Positions 42,927 to 52,253 of a stretch of DNA of 64,000 nt are shown here, one piece after another. Source of the stretch: Paenibacillus_S vulneris (GTDB taxonomy: Bacteria; Bacillota; Bacilli; Paenibacillales; NBRC-103111); the NCBI RefSeq assembly GCF_039543185.1, contig NZ_BAABJG010000006.1, forward strand, positions 124,001-188,000. The letters run 5' to 3'. Numbering within the stretch: the stretch's first letter is position 1; every line of letters starts with the position of its first letter. The notes beneath the pieces are model-generated. The model worked only from the letters and a program-made list of their open reading frames with translations. It did no database searches and was not told the origin of the DNA. The position numbers were made by a program, and so were the translations under genes.

Positions 42927-45006
42927 ATTTAGGCACCTCCCCGCCGGATTGACCGCCCCGCTCCACATACGGCGCTTCCACCAACGGAGCCGGCTTATGG
43001 TTCAGCACCCGGAACCACACCCGGATGGAGGAGATCAGGACGGCGATAACGATAAGCATGAACAAGCCGCACAGAATGGCGTCCAAATAGTCGCTTGTAA
43101 TGATCTGCTGCATTTGCGCCGGATTTTTGGCTGGCGCCAGCAGCTTGCCGCTGTTCAATGCATCCTTGTAAAGCCGGGCGTGCGACAGGAAGCCGATATT
43201 GGTCGCCTTATGAAACAGCTTCTGCCAGCCTGCACTTAAAGTAACGATTAGCAGCCAGGCCGTCGGCAGCATCGTAACCCATGCATATTTCTTTTTCCCC
43301 ATTTTGAACAAGATCGTCGTGCCGAGCAGAAGCGCCATACCGGCGAGCATTTGGTTGGCGATTCCGAACAATGCCCATAAGGAGTTGATGCCTCCGAGCG
43401 GATCGATAACTCCTTGATACAGGAAGTACCCCCAGCCTGCGACACAGATGGCGGTCGCCACGACATTGCCGGCCATCGACTCTGTATTGCCGAGAGGTTT
43501 AACGACGCTGCCGAGAATTTCCTGGATCATGAACCGGCCGACCCGGGTTCCCGCATCGATCGTCGTCAGGATGAACAACGCTTCGAACAGAATGGCAAAG
43601 TGATACCAAAAAGCCATCAAGGCTTTACCGCCAATGACATTGGATAGGATGTGGGCCATCCCGATAGCGAACGTAGGAGCGCCGCCTGTACGGGAAATAA
43701 TGGTGCTTTCGCCGACATCCTTGGCCATGGTGGTCAAATCGTCAGGTGTAATCGTGAAGCCCCAGGAGCTGATTGTTGCCGCTGCCTTCACCGCGTCGGT
43801 TCCGATAGCTGCAGCCGGGCTGTTAATGGCAAAATAGGTGCCTGGCGTAATGACGCAAGCGGCAATCAACGCCATAATCGCTACGAAGGATTCCATCAGC
43901 ATAGCGCCATAACCGATCGGACGGGCATGGGATTCGCGCTCCAGCATCTTCGGTGTCGTTCCGGAGGAAACCAGCGCATGGAAACCGGAGACGGCGCCGC
44001 AAGCAATCGTAATAAACAGAAACGGGAACAGGTTGCCAGCGAATACAGGCCCGGTTCCATCCAAAAATTTCGTCGTCGCCGGCATCGCAAGATCGGGCAT
44101 AACGACAAGAATACCAAGCGCAAGGCCCGCAATCGTGCCGATCTTCAAGAACGTGCTCAAGTAGTCGCGCGGCGCTAGAAGCAGCCATACCGGAATGGCG
44201 GACGCGATAAAGCCGTAAGCAATCATCATCAGGGCGATCGTCTCGCCGCTGAAGCTGAACATGGCGGATAACGCCGGGCTCTCAGCTACGTATTTCCCTG
44301 CAATAAGCGACGCCAGGAGGAGAATTACTCCCATGATGGAAGCCTCCAATACGCGTCCCGGACGAATAAAGCGCATGTACAATCCCATGAGTATGGCAAT
44401 CGGAATCGTCGCTGCAATAGTAAACATGCCCCACGGACTTCCGATCAATGCTTTAACAACGACGAGCGCAAGAACGGCCAGCAGAATGACCATGATGCCA
44501 AGAATCCCGATCATAGCGATGATACCGGTTACAGAGCCGAGCTCGTCCTTGATCATTTCGCCGAGCGACTTCCCGTTACGCCGTGTGGAAGCGAACAGGA
44601 TGACAAAATCCTGAACGGCTCCGCCCAATATAACCCCGATAATAATCCACAGCGTTCCGGGCAAATATCCCATCTGGGCTGCCAATACCGGCCCGACAAG
44701 CGGCCCCGCTCCGGCTATTGCCGCAAAATGATGGCCGAACAGAACCCACTTATTCGTCGGCACATAGTCCTTGCCGTCATTTTTGATCTCGGCAGGCGTT
44801 TTTCGGTTATCGTCCAATCCGAACACTTTATTAGCAAGAAATTTGCTGTAGAAGCGATAGGCCACCGCATAAAAAGCAACCGCCGCCACCACGAGCCAAA
44901 TGGCATTGATCGATTCTCCCCTGTTCAAAGCCAGCGCGGCAAAGCCGAAAGCCCCCAGTATAGAAATAAGCCCCCATACCACGATGGATTTTATGCCTTT
45001 AGCCAT
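42919..45006 (-). CDS. cstA: CstA/BtsT family pyruvate transporter
   Basis: 695-aa integral membrane protein with about 17 hydrophobic segments. Family markers: GHHFAAIAGAGPLVGPVLAAQ (residues ~80-100), TRRNGKSLGEMIKDELG, CGAVSGFHALVSSGTTPKML and DAGTRVGRFM. The ATG at 45006 follows GGAGGGG. Proteins of this family (CstA, BtsT) carry pyruvate with protons or, as first described, respond to carbon starvation. It lies directly downstream of a LytS/LytT-type pair, and its promoter carries a cre-like site and a 16-bp inverted repeat. Confidence 0.92.
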   Translation of the reverse strand: MAKGIKSIVVWGLISILGAFGFAALALNRGESINAIWLVVAAVAFYAVAYRFYSKFLANKVFGLDDNRKTPAEIKNDGKDYVPTNKWVLFGHHFAAIAGAGPLVGPVLAAQMGYLPGTLWIIIGVILGGAVQDFVILFASTRRNGKSLGEMIKDELGSVTGIIAMIGILGIMVILLAVLALVVVKALIGSPWGMFTIAATIPIAILMGLYMRFIRPGRVLEASIMGVILLLASLIAGKYVAESPALSAMFSFSGETIALMMIAYGFIASAIPVWLLLAPRDYLSTFLKIGTIAGLALGILVVMPDLAMPATTKFLDGTGPVFAGNLFPFLFITIACGAVSGFHALVSSGTTPKMLERESHARPIGYGAMLMESFVAIMALIAACVITPGTYFAINSPAAAIGTDAVKAAATISSWGFTITPDDLTTMAKDVGESTIISRTGGAPTFAIGMAHILSNVIGGKALMAFWYHFAILFEALFILTTIDAGTRVGRFMIQEILGSVVKPLGNTESMAGNVVATAICVAGWGYFLYQGVIDPLGGINSLWALFGIANQMLAGMALLLGTTILFKMGKKKYAWVTMLPTAWLLIVTLSAGWQKLFHKATNIGFLSHARLYKDALNSGKLLAPAKNPAQMQQIITSDYLDAILCGLFMLIVIAVLISSIRVWFRVLNHKPAPLVEAPYVERGGQSGGEVPKYV

Positions 45007-45036
45007 AAGGATACCCCTCCATAATCGAACAAAAAA

Positions 45037-45123
45037 TTTGAACATGATGCGTATGATAACGCTTGCATGTAGTATAGCTCGATTTATTTTCCGTGAATAC
45101 CGTTATGACGCATCATGTTCAAA
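45037..45123 (-). promoter_or_regulatory. cstA control region: inverted repeat, cre, -10
   Basis: Two 16-bp arms, TTTGAACATGATGCGT (45037-45052) and its exact complement ACGCATCATGTTCAAA (45108-45123), flank the cstA promoter. Between them lie a -10 TATACT (45071-45076, minus strand) and a cre-like TGATAACGCTTGCA (45054-45067, 12 of 14) over the start point. ACCGTTATG (45099-45107) fits a LytTR half-site at 8 of 9 positions. The -35 is weak, which is consistent with a promoter that needs an activator. Confidence 0.6.
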
Positions 45124-45138
45124 ATCATGCTCAAGATG

Positions 45139-45888
45139 TTAAATTTCCAGCTTCAAACGCAGGTCCTTTACATAGTTGCGGCTGACGGGAACCATGCTTT
45201 GGCGGGAGTCATTCATCATGACGTTGTAGGCTCCATTAACCCAGGATTTCAACTCCGCTATCGCTTCCATATGGATCAGATAGCTTTTGTGACAGCGGAA
45301 AAAGCCGTAAGGGAGCAGCTTCTCCTCCAAATCCTGAAGCGTATAAGCGGCATCATAAGCATGATCTCTCGTATGCACCTGGACATGCTTGCCTTCCTTG
45401 CTTATATATACGATGTCCTTCGGCGAAACATACTTGATTCCTCCCTCTACCTCAAGAGCAAGCTTGACGCTTGCCGGCTGCACGTGCCGAGCCGTTTCCG
45501 CCGGTGCTTTGACCCTTGGTCCCTGCTCCGCCCGGCGCAGCTCCTTGAATACACTAAAGACATCCCTATCGTCATAGGGCTTCAAAATATAATGAAACGC
45601 GCGCAGCCGGAACGCTTCGACGGCATATTGATCGTAAGCGGTCGAGAACACGATCTTGACCTGCGGGTTCAGCTCCGCAATGACCTGGGCCACTTGAAGC
45701 CCGTTCAAATCCGGCATTTCCATATCCAGAAACAGTACATCCGGCAAGAATTCCTTCACCTTCTTGATCGCATCCATGCCCCCGGCCGCTTGAATCACGC
45801 GATCCACATCGTCCACTTGTTCGATCAGGTAGGCTAATTCCTCTCGGGCCGGCGCTTCATCATCGGCAATGACTATTGTCCATCCCAT
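45139..45888 (-). CDS. LytTR-type response regulator
   Basis: 249-aa regulator. The receiver domain contains the acidic pocket ADDE at the start and the phospho-acceptor aspartate in DVLFLDMEMPD (~55). A C-terminal LytTR DNA-binding domain has GFFRCHKSYLIHMEAI and VPVSRNYVKDLR. GAGGAG precedes the ATG, and the start overlaps the kinase end by 16 bp. It probably activates cstA, the next gene; BtsSR and LytST systems control pyruvate carriers in E. coli and B. subtilis. Confidence 0.92.
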   Translation of the reverse strand: MGWTIVIADDEAPAREELAYLIEQVDDVDRVIQAAGGMDAIKKVKEFLPDVLFLDMEMPDLNGLQVAQVIAELNPQVKIVFSTAYDQYAVEAFRLRAFHYILKPYDDRDVFSVFKELRRAEQGPRVKAPAETARHVQPASVKLALEVEGGIKYVSPKDIVYISKEGKHVQVHTRDHAYDAAYTLQDLEEKLLPYGFFRCHKSYLIHMEAIAELKSWVNGAYNVMMNDSRQSMVPVSRNYVKDLRLKLEI

Positions 45889-47495
45889 GGTTGTCTCCTC
45901 ACCTTGAAGCTGATTTTCGTTCCTTCATTGGGCTTGCTTTTAATGTCCAGCGCATGCTCCATCCCGTAATGATACCGAAGCCGCTGTTCAATATTGCTGA
46001 GCGCTATTCCTGCATGCTCCTCCCCCTGCTGTGGACCGGACTGCATGCCGATTCCATTATCCTCTACCGTAACGAGAATCCCGGGCTCGTCTCCTTCCGT
46101 CACGTTCTTGATGGACAGCTTAACGATACCGGGCCTGCTTGAATGCTTGAGTCCGTGTACAAGAGCGTTCTCAACCAGCGGCTGTATAGAAAATGGGGGA
46201 ATCAGCTCATCCTGCACCTGCTCGTCTATATCCGTCACAAAATGCAGCCGGTCGCCCAGCCTCGCTTTGGTCAACGTCAAATAAGCGGTTACCATCTCCA
46301 GCTCATCGCGAATCGGAACCAGCGTTTTGCTGCTGTTATTCATGTTGTTTCTCATCCATTTGGACAGATGCATGACCAGCTGCCTTGCATCGTCCGGCCT
46401 GGTGCGGATATACGACTTGACCGTGTTCAATACATTGAACAGAAAATGAGGGCTCATTTGAGCCTGCAAGGATCGAATCTCAGCATCCGCCAGCAGCTGG
46501 GAATGGCGTTCCGCCTCCACGAACGTATATTGCTGAGATAGCAGCTGTGCCAACGATTTCAGCATTCTGCGGCGGGAAGGGCTATCGTCCTGCTGTCTCG
46601 GATAAAACAAGCGAAAGAACCCGATAGGCTTGTTCCTCTGCGACTCGATAGGCAGGTCGATCCAATAAGGCGTTCTTCGGCCTTCCATCACCTGCTCTTT
46701 TCCGTTTTTGTAGAAAAAAGCGCCCACCGCCAGCGTTTCCTCGTGAAGAATAACGGTAATGGCCTGAATGGCCTTATCCATATCCAATTTCCACAGCGGC
46801 ATCGTCATATCGGCGATATGCAGCGCCTTTCGTGCATGCTCGTTACCGATCCGGTCCTCTTCGCTTTCTATGGTGTTGTGCACCATGAAAAACATCGCCA
46901 CTCCCGTACTGTTGGCTATCGTTTGCGGGATACCGATCAGCAGAACCAGCCCCAAAGCCTCGTCCCAAGGCCTGGAAAGCAGCAGGATCAGCGCCATTTG
47001 AAGCAATTCTCCCACCAGCCCGACGATAAACGCCAATGCCACCGAAGACATATTGCGGAATCTTCTTTTTAAGGCATTCCGGCACAAGCCGCCTAGCAAG
47101 CCTTGCAGGATAGGAGCCAAGCCGCAGGCTACCGCCACAAAGCCTCCCAAGGAAAAGCGGTGCAGACCGGCAACGGCTCCGACGATCACGCCGCTTTTGA
47201 CGCCTCCAAGCAGCCCGGCGATCATAACGCCAACCGTACGAGAATTGGCTATAGCCGCCGACGGGGCGACACTTTCTATCCAAGGCGCCGGTTGATAAGC
47301 ATATTGGGAGACCTCCACTCCCGAATAGGTGCCGAGAATGGAATATAAGCTGAAAAAAACAAGAAAGCGCCAATGATTGCGTTTATCGCCTTGATAGCTC
47401 ATGTAGCTTCTCATCCATTTGCTCCGCGAAAAGACGAAAGCGGTCGCAATAAGAAATCCGACGCGTTCGAGCATATCGACCAGTAAGTGAAACAT
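45873..47495 (-). CDS. LytS-type sensor histidine kinase
   Basis: 540-aa membrane kinase. The N-terminal 5TM-5TMR_LYT sensor (five or six helices, residues ~5-200) is followed by a GAF-like region (210-340), the His-kinase box LQAQMSPHFLFNVLNTVKS and an ATPase domain with VEDNGIGM. AAGGAGC precedes the ATG. Relatives BtsS/YehU and LytS sense extracellular pyruvate, which fits the adjacent CstA gene. Long relative to the Bacillus homologues only by its tail. Confidence 0.92.
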   Translation of the reverse strand: MFHLLVDMLERVGFLIATAFVFSRSKWMRSYMSYQGDKRNHWRFLVFFSLYSILGTYSGVEVSQYAYQPAPWIESVAPSAAIANSRTVGVMIAGLLGGVKSGVIVGAVAGLHRFSLGGFVAVACGLAPILQGLLGGLCRNALKRRFRNMSSVALAFIVGLVGELLQMALILLLSRPWDEALGLVLLIGIPQTIANSTGVAMFFMVHNTIESEEDRIGNEHARKALHIADMTMPLWKLDMDKAIQAITVILHEETLAVGAFFYKNGKEQVMEGRRTPYWIDLPIESQRNKPIGFFRLFYPRQQDDSPSRRRMLKSLAQLLSQQYTFVEAERHSQLLADAEIRSLQAQMSPHFLFNVLNTVKSYIRTRPDDARQLVMHLSKWMRNNMNNSSKTLVPIRDELEMVTAYLTLTKARLGDRLHFVTDIDEQVQDELIPPFSIQPLVENALVHGLKHSSRPGIVKLSIKNVTEGDEPGILVTVEDNGIGMQSGPQQGEEHAGIALSNIEQRLRYHYGMEHALDIKSKPNEGTKISFKVRRQPWDGQ

Positions 47496-47693
47496 AAGCT
47501 AGCTCCTTATTGGATATGTAGACTGCCCTCCTATTATACATCGTTCCCGCTCCGCTTAAACTAGCTGTTTCAACAACGATATGGCCCCCACAAAGCAGGG
47601 CAAGTCTATTGAGAAGGCTATAGAGCTTGAACTATTGCTGGTATACTCCCGTGTTGGTGGGCAGCCCCGAATTGATGTATCTCTATGGTCAAC
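47496..47693. other. Intergenic, no feature seen
   Basis: Upstream region of lytS, AT-balanced. The lytS promoter is expected here; no clear hexamer pair or RNA element could be supported. Confidence 0.4.
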
Positions 47694-47721
47694 AAAAAAA
47701 GCCGCCCCATCGGGTACGGCT
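47694..47721 (-). terminator. Terminator of the 174-aa gene
   Basis: Minus-strand arms AGCCG/CGGCT with inner CC-GG pairs and seven T, 26 bp after the stop at 47748. Confidence 0.8.
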
Positions 47722-47747
47722 GCCGTCCTGTGCTTCTAAAAGTCGCT

Positions 47748-48272
47748 TTACTTTACGACTACGATATCCTCCTCGTTAGCATGACGCCACTCCATGGAGT
47801 CAAAAGAGATCCAATCGACATGAACTAATCCAATCAAGGAAGCGAATTGATGCGCAGGAGGAATGTCGCCGAAAATAGCATCTTCATGCTCGTTAATAAA
47901 TATGGATTCCAAATCCTCCAATGATGTTTCTTGATCCATAACCAATTCTTTGATGACGCGAATATCGTAAAGATTTCTCTTCACTTCGATTTCATCCGTC
48001 CAATCGCATTGGTAATCAAACACAAGCTCTGCTTTTTTGAATATTTTCAGTTCCCAGCCATGATCTTCCGCATAAATATAATGGACCAAAAGGCCAGGGT
48101 TATAGGAAACAATCGCTTCATCCGCCTGAAAGGGCTCTCCGTCAATCACAAACGTAACCCAGCCGTTGGTCTCTTCAAATACATATCCTTTTTTACCCGT
48201 TTGATTGAGCAGCCTGACCACTTCATCTCTATCAGCCGTTTTCAAATGATAGCTTTCGCTAAATTCGCTCAT
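47748..48272 (-). CDS. Hypothetical acidic protein, 174 aa
   Basis: Soluble acidic protein beginning MSEFSESYHLKTADRDEVVRLLN and ending ANEEDIVVVK. It has alternating beta strands with many Trp/Tyr (YVFEETNGWVTFVID, DHGWELKIF) and no membrane segment. The ATG at 48272 follows GAAGGTG. The overall look recalls small Imm/SMI1-like proteins, but I do not recognise a family and no toxin gene is adjacent. Confidence 0.65.
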   Translation of the reverse strand: MSEFSESYHLKTADRDEVVRLLNQTGKKGYVFEETNGWVTFVIDGEPFQADEAIVSYNPGLLVHYIYAEDHGWELKIFKKAELVFDYQCDWTDEIEVKRNLYDIRVIKELVMDQETSLEDLESIFINEHEDAIFGDIPPAHQFASLIGLVHVDWISFDSMEWRHANEEDIVVVK

Positions 48273-48377
48273 GCGGACACCTTCTTTTTTTGAGGGATAG
48301 CAACCTACTCTATCATTCGACATAGAAAAATGATTTCCTTCGGGCAGAACAGTGCAACAGGGAAGTAAAACCGTACT

Positions 48378-48405
48378 AAAAAACCTGCAGAACGAATTCT
48401 GCAGG
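48378..48405 (-). terminator. Terminator of the yunC-like gene
   Basis: Perfect stem CCTGCAGAA / TTCTGCAGG around a 4-nt loop with six T on the minus strand, 35 bp after the stop. Confidence 0.9.
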
Positions 48406-48439
48406 CTGCTCTATAGCTGTGTTACTACCTGAATATGCA

Positions 48440-48742
48440 TTATCTCATTCTCAGAACCGCATCCCGGCCAATCATACCCGGAACGATTCCCAGCTCCTCC
48501 GCTTCGTAGGTTACCGATTCCAGAGGGGCGTTCAGCAGCTCCTCGATGGTCCGTACTCCAGTCGCCCTTCCGGCTATAATACGCCGGTCTTTCAGCCGCT
48601 CGTTCAGCAGCCCGACGTCCAAGGCTCCGCACATAATGTAGCCCTTATCCGTAGTAACCGCCAGCAAGGTGGTCTTGGGGAGCTTAACCTCAATGGCCAG
48701 AGCGGTGAAGCCGTCTAGTGAAACGGGTTCCATGCGCATCAT
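48440..48742 (-). CDS. YunC-like DUF1805 protein
   Basis: 100-aa protein of the DUF1805 family, close in pattern to B. subtilis YunC: LPKTTLLAVTTDKGYIMCGALDV, then RIIAGRATGVRTIEELLNAPLESVT and PGMIGRDAVL. Function is not established. The ATG at 48742 lies 9 bp after AAGGAG. Confidence 0.88.
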   Translation of the reverse strand: MMRMEPVSLDGFTALAIEVKLPKTTLLAVTTDKGYIMCGALDVGLLNERLKDRRIIAGRATGVRTIEELLNAPLESVTYEAEELGIVPGMIGRDAVLRMR

Positions 48743-48925
48743 CGTCAGCAACTCCTTCTCATTCAGCACTGTAGGTTATTGTATGTGAGTGCCCGCCCGC
48801 TTGTGAGTCAAATGGAGCGATTATCCAATATTTCAACAAAATATGCTTACACTGAAATTTTGTCTACTTTCGATGCTCAAAAAATGGTATAGTTAGTTTG
48901 TTATAGGTCTAAAGGAGGGGCATCC

Positions 48926-49429
48926 ATGAAGTCCGATCAAAACCGAATCGGCAAACGCAGATTCCTTTTTAATGTAGACATTCTCATCGAAGACGAGACT
49001 AATGGGCGTGCTCTGGAGAGGCTGCTTCACTTGCTAAATGGAGATGACATCGAGGATTACCAAATTAAAGAAGGGGTTGAATTAGGTAAGATTATTGAAC
49101 AAGCCCTGCGGGAAGCGAACAGTCAACCTAAGGAAAAGCCGGTTGAGCCCGCCAAGGAGCCGAAGCCATCGCCTGCCAAACCCAAGGAACCGAATGTTCC
49201 TCCGAAGGCGGATCCGCATCAAGCGATCTGGGATCAACTCCAGCAATTTAAGCAAAACAATTCTCTGGTTAGACTTAGTGTCGTTAAGGGAAAGGGAGTC
49301 AAGCTCAACATTCCCTGTCGTATCCTGAATTTCGACCCGCCAACTGAAAATGTTTCGGTCTATCATGTCGATGAAAAACAAGTCTATTTGTTTAAAATTA
49401 ATGAAATTGACGATTTCTCCATCACCTAA
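48926..49429 (+). CDS. Hypothetical protein with Pro/Lys linker, 167 aa
   Basis: Two-part soluble protein. The N-terminal helical part (MKSDQNRIGKRRFLFNVDIL to residue ~65) and the C-terminal beta-rich part (LVRLSVVKGKGVKLNIPCRI to the end) are joined by a Pro/Lys/Glu linker at about 67-92. The C-terminal part alternates strands in the manner of a small barrel, but no family is recognised. AAAGGAGG precedes the ATG. It is a single gene. Confidence 0.7.
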   Translation: MKSDQNRIGKRRFLFNVDILIEDETNGRALERLLHLLNGDDIEDYQIKEGVELGKIIEQALREANSQPKEKPVEPAKEPKPSPAKPKEPNVPPKADPHQAIWDQLQQFKQNNSLVRLSVVKGKGVKLNIPCRILNFDPPTENVSVYHVDEKQVYLFKINEIDDFSIT

Positions 49430-49520
49430 TATGGACAATTGAGAAAGCGTTTCAATCCGGGGTTTAGTCGGCTTTAAGCCATTCTCCTCCCCCATCTTTG
49501 ATTGTGATGTTAACGTGAAC

Positions 49521-49558
49521 AAAAAGCGAGCTTTAGGGGAAACCCAAAAGCTCGCTTA
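49521..49558 (-). terminator. Terminator of the GGDEF-EAL gene
   Basis: Stem AAGCGAGCTTT / AAAGCTCGCTT around a ~12-nt loop, then five T on the minus strand. Its proximal arm overlaps the last codon and stop of the gene. Confidence 0.85.
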
Positions 49559-51484
49559 TTCGTTAATCCGGCTGGCGGTCGACGCAGCCGCAGACTGAGG
49601 CTCATGCAGATCAAGCAGCAAAGCCTCTGCCTGGTCCGCGCTCAAGGGAGGGCTGAACCAGTACCCTTGAATTTCATTGCAATGGTTATGATGAAGGAAG
49701 CCGAGCTGCTCCTCCGTTTCGACTCCCTCGGCAATAACCTTGAGATTCATATGCCGCGTCATCGAGATAATGGATGCCACAATAGCGGCATCGTTCGGAT
49801 CTGTCATAATGTCCCGAACGAAAGACTGGTCGATCTTCAGCTTATCGATCGGAAACCGTTTCAAATAGGACAACGAGCTGTAGCCGGTCCCGAAATCATC
49901 AATACTGATCTTGACGCCGAGAGACTTGAGCTCCAGCAGCAAGCCCGTCGCATAGTCCACGTCCATCGTGCTGCTTTCGGTAATTTCCAGCTCAAGGTAC
50001 GAAGGATCAAGCCCCGTATTGCTGAGCACCTCAGCCACTTTATCGCGGAGGTTATGCTGAAGAAACTGGCGCGTCGAAAGATTAACGGAGACGGGAATAT
50101 GAGCGAGCCCCTGCTTTTGCCACATCTTGTTTTGCCTGCACGCTTCCTGCAGCACCCACTCTCCTATCGGGATAATCATCCCGCTTTCCTCCGTAAAAGG
50201 GATGAAGTCCATAGGAGGGATAACTCCCTTCTCCGGATGATTCCACCGGATCAACGCTTCGAAGCCTACGATAGCTCCCGTTTTGATATCCATCTGCGGC
50301 TGGTATTTCAATTCGAATTCGTTTTGGTTTAGCGCTTTTCTTAATTCACTTTCAAGAGTCAGCCTTTGCAAGGAAACGGCCTTCATAGCCGAATGGAACA
50401 CTTGAATATTGTTTTTCCCCTTATCCTTAGCCCGGGTTAATGCAATATCCGCGCATTTGGTAAGAGAGTCAGCGTCCTTCTCCTCATCGGATAACACGGC
50501 GGCTCCGATACTGGCCGTCACATGCACCTGATGCTCCTCCAACAGGAACGGCTCCACAAGCATCTCAAATATGCGCATGGCTATCGGATGGACCTCATCC
50601 GGATGCCTCAGATCCGTAAACATAAAGGCAAATTCATCGCCTTCCGTCCTTGCCAGGTAATCATTCTCCGAAATGCATCGGGAAAAACGCTCAGCCAATT
50701 GCAGCAGCAGCATGTCACCATAATCATGGCCGAAGCAGTCATTAACAATTTTGAACCGGTCTATATCAACATATAAAACAGCCAGCAAGTGCCGGTGCTG
50801 CATAGCCGAGTCAATAGCCTCATTCAGCTGGGAATGGAACATTCTTCGATTAGGCAGCCCTGTCATATCATCATAATAAGCCATGTGGCGAATACGCTCT
50901 TCCGTTCGCTTGGTCACCGTAATGTCTTGGCCGATCACGATGATTCCGCTTAACATATCGCCTTCCTTGACCGGCGCTGCGGTCGTTTCCAAATCGAGGC
51001 GGTAACCGTCCTTATGAAGCATGCCCGTCCGGAACGTCTGCGGCACCCCGCGGCGAACTTGATCTAGCGCACTCCTTGTCTTACTCAAGCTTTCCTCTGA
51101 AAGAAACGGCCACAAGGGGCCTCCTTCCATCGTCTGCTTCGTATAACCGAGAAGCTGCTCCGTGTTCCCGTTGACTTTAACGATGGTTCCTTCCTTGTCC
51201 ATCAAGCAGACTACATTCGGATTATTCTCGAATAACGATTCAAATACTTTTTCATTAATCTTCATGGTTGCGCCGGTTTCCACGCTGCAAGCCTGTGCGA
51301 ACCTTAGCCGAGCAATGCGATAAAGCACCAGGACGACTAACAGGTTACCAAGAGCAAGCAATCCCCATTCCATAGGACGATCGACCCACCATGCCGCACT
51401 GGCCGACAACACTAGTTGCAAGCCAACCAGCAGAAGCGGCCCTTTGTTATTCATAACCGTTAAAAAGCCTGTCCTTTTCCACAT
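49556..51484 (-). CDS. PAS-GGDEF-EAL c-di-GMP turnover protein
   Basis: 642-aa membrane protein with two N-terminal helices (GPLLLVGLQLVLSASAAWW and WGLLALGNLLVVLVLYRI), a PAS domain (~75-200), a GGDEF domain whose signature reads EGDEF (~279), and a complete EAL domain (GFEALIRW ~405, NLSTRQF, ITESS, DDFGTGYSSL, VIAEGVET). The product-inhibition RxxD site before the signature is absent (SEND). The EAL catalytic residues look intact, so phosphodiesterase activity is likely; cyclase activity is uncertain. ATG at 51484 is preferred for spacing to GGAGG; ATG one codon earlier is possible. Confidence 0.92.
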   Translation of the reverse strand: MWKRTGFLTVMNNKGPLLLVGLQLVLSASAAWWVDRPMEWGLLALGNLLVVLVLYRIARLRFAQACSVETGATMKINEKVFESLFENNPNVVCLMDKEGTIVKVNGNTEQLLGYTKQTMEGGPLWPFLSEESLSKTRSALDQVRRGVPQTFRTGMLHKDGYRLDLETTAAPVKEGDMLSGIIVIGQDITVTKRTEERIRHMAYYDDMTGLPNRRMFHSQLNEAIDSAMQHRHLLAVLYVDIDRFKIVNDCFGHDYGDMLLLQLAERFSRCISENDYLARTEGDEFAFMFTDLRHPDEVHPIAMRIFEMLVEPFLLEEHQVHVTASIGAAVLSDEEKDADSLTKCADIALTRAKDKGKNNIQVFHSAMKAVSLQRLTLESELRKALNQNEFELKYQPQMDIKTGAIVGFEALIRWNHPEKGVIPPMDFIPFTEESGMIIPIGEWVLQEACRQNKMWQKQGLAHIPVSVNLSTRQFLQHNLRDKVAEVLSNTGLDPSYLELEITESSTMDVDYATGLLLELKSLGVKISIDDFGTGYSSLSYLKRFPIDKLKIDQSFVRDIMTDPNDAAIVASIISMTRHMNLKVIAEGVETEEQLGFLHHNHCNEIQGYWFSPPLSADQAEALLLDLHEPQSAAASTASRINE

Positions 51485-51712
51485 CATTGCCCCTCCTTTG
51501 CGCGGATTTTTCGACAATGAGATTCACTGCTTAATTCTACATACAGGTATGATTTTCCTGCCTCAAAATGATAATAAGTGCGTATTTCGCCATATTATGA
51601 CGATTTTATCGTCAATAAGCCTTATTTACATCTCAATCATTTATACATTCTCTTTCATCTAGTTCTTTGGAACTATTTTCAAACCGTATCTGAAATTCCC
51701 TTGGGAGAGCGC

Positions 51713-51742
51713 AAAAAACTCCGGCCTCATTCGGCCAGAGTT
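51713..51742 (-). terminator. Terminator of the DUF423 gene
   Basis: Minus-strand arms AACTCTGGCC / GGCCGGAGTT with one mismatch, short loop and six T, 15 bp after the stop. Confidence 0.85.
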
Positions 51743-51756
51743 CTTCTCCTGCTTCC

Positions 51757-52137
51757 CTATTGCTTCTTATATTGCAGCGCGGCCAGCACCAAGGACAGCC
51801 AGCCGAACAGAAAGGCGACACCGCCGAACGGGGTGATCGCACCCAGCGGCTTGATTTGCGTAACGGCGAGCACATACAGGCTGCCGGAGAACAGCACGAT
51901 ACCGATCAGCATCGACCATCCCGCTCTGGCCAGATGCTTGTTATTTGGCAGCATGGCTGCGATGAGACCTATGGCGATGAGCCCAAGCGAATGCATCATT
52001 TGATACTGTACGCCGGTTTCATACACCGCCAGCATGTCCGCCGGGATTTTCGTCTTGAGGGCGTGGGCACCGAAAGCTCCTAATGCCACCGACAAAAACG
52101 CACAAATGCCGCCGGTCACCACAAAGCGTGTATTCAT
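51757..52137 (-). CDS. DUF423 (YgdD-like) membrane protein
   Basis: 126-aa integral membrane protein with four helices. Family markers: GALGAFGAHALK-like segment near the start (SVALGAFGAHALKTKI), YQMMHSLGLIAIG and LGAITPFGGVAFLFGWL. GGAGG precedes the ATG at 52137. Function of the family is not known. Confidence 0.9.
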   Translation of the reverse strand: MNTRFVVTGGICAFLSVALGAFGAHALKTKIPADMLAVYETGVQYQMMHSLGLIAIGLIAAMLPNNKHLARAGWSMLIGIVLFSGSLYVLAVTQIKPLGAITPFGGVAFLFGWLSLVLAALQYKKQ

Positions 52138-52253
52138 GTTATCTACCTCCGATATGGCAATTCCATCACGATCCTCTTGCACATACCATCATATCCGATT
52201 TCCGATCCTGTTGCCAATGAGACCGGTGGCTGCTCAGCCCCTAGGAGCTGAAA

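Noticed and set aside
45037..45123. Reading the 16-bp inverted repeat as a lytST terminator
   Set aside because: The loop would be 55 nt and only a short T tract follows; its position around the -10 and cre fits a control site better.
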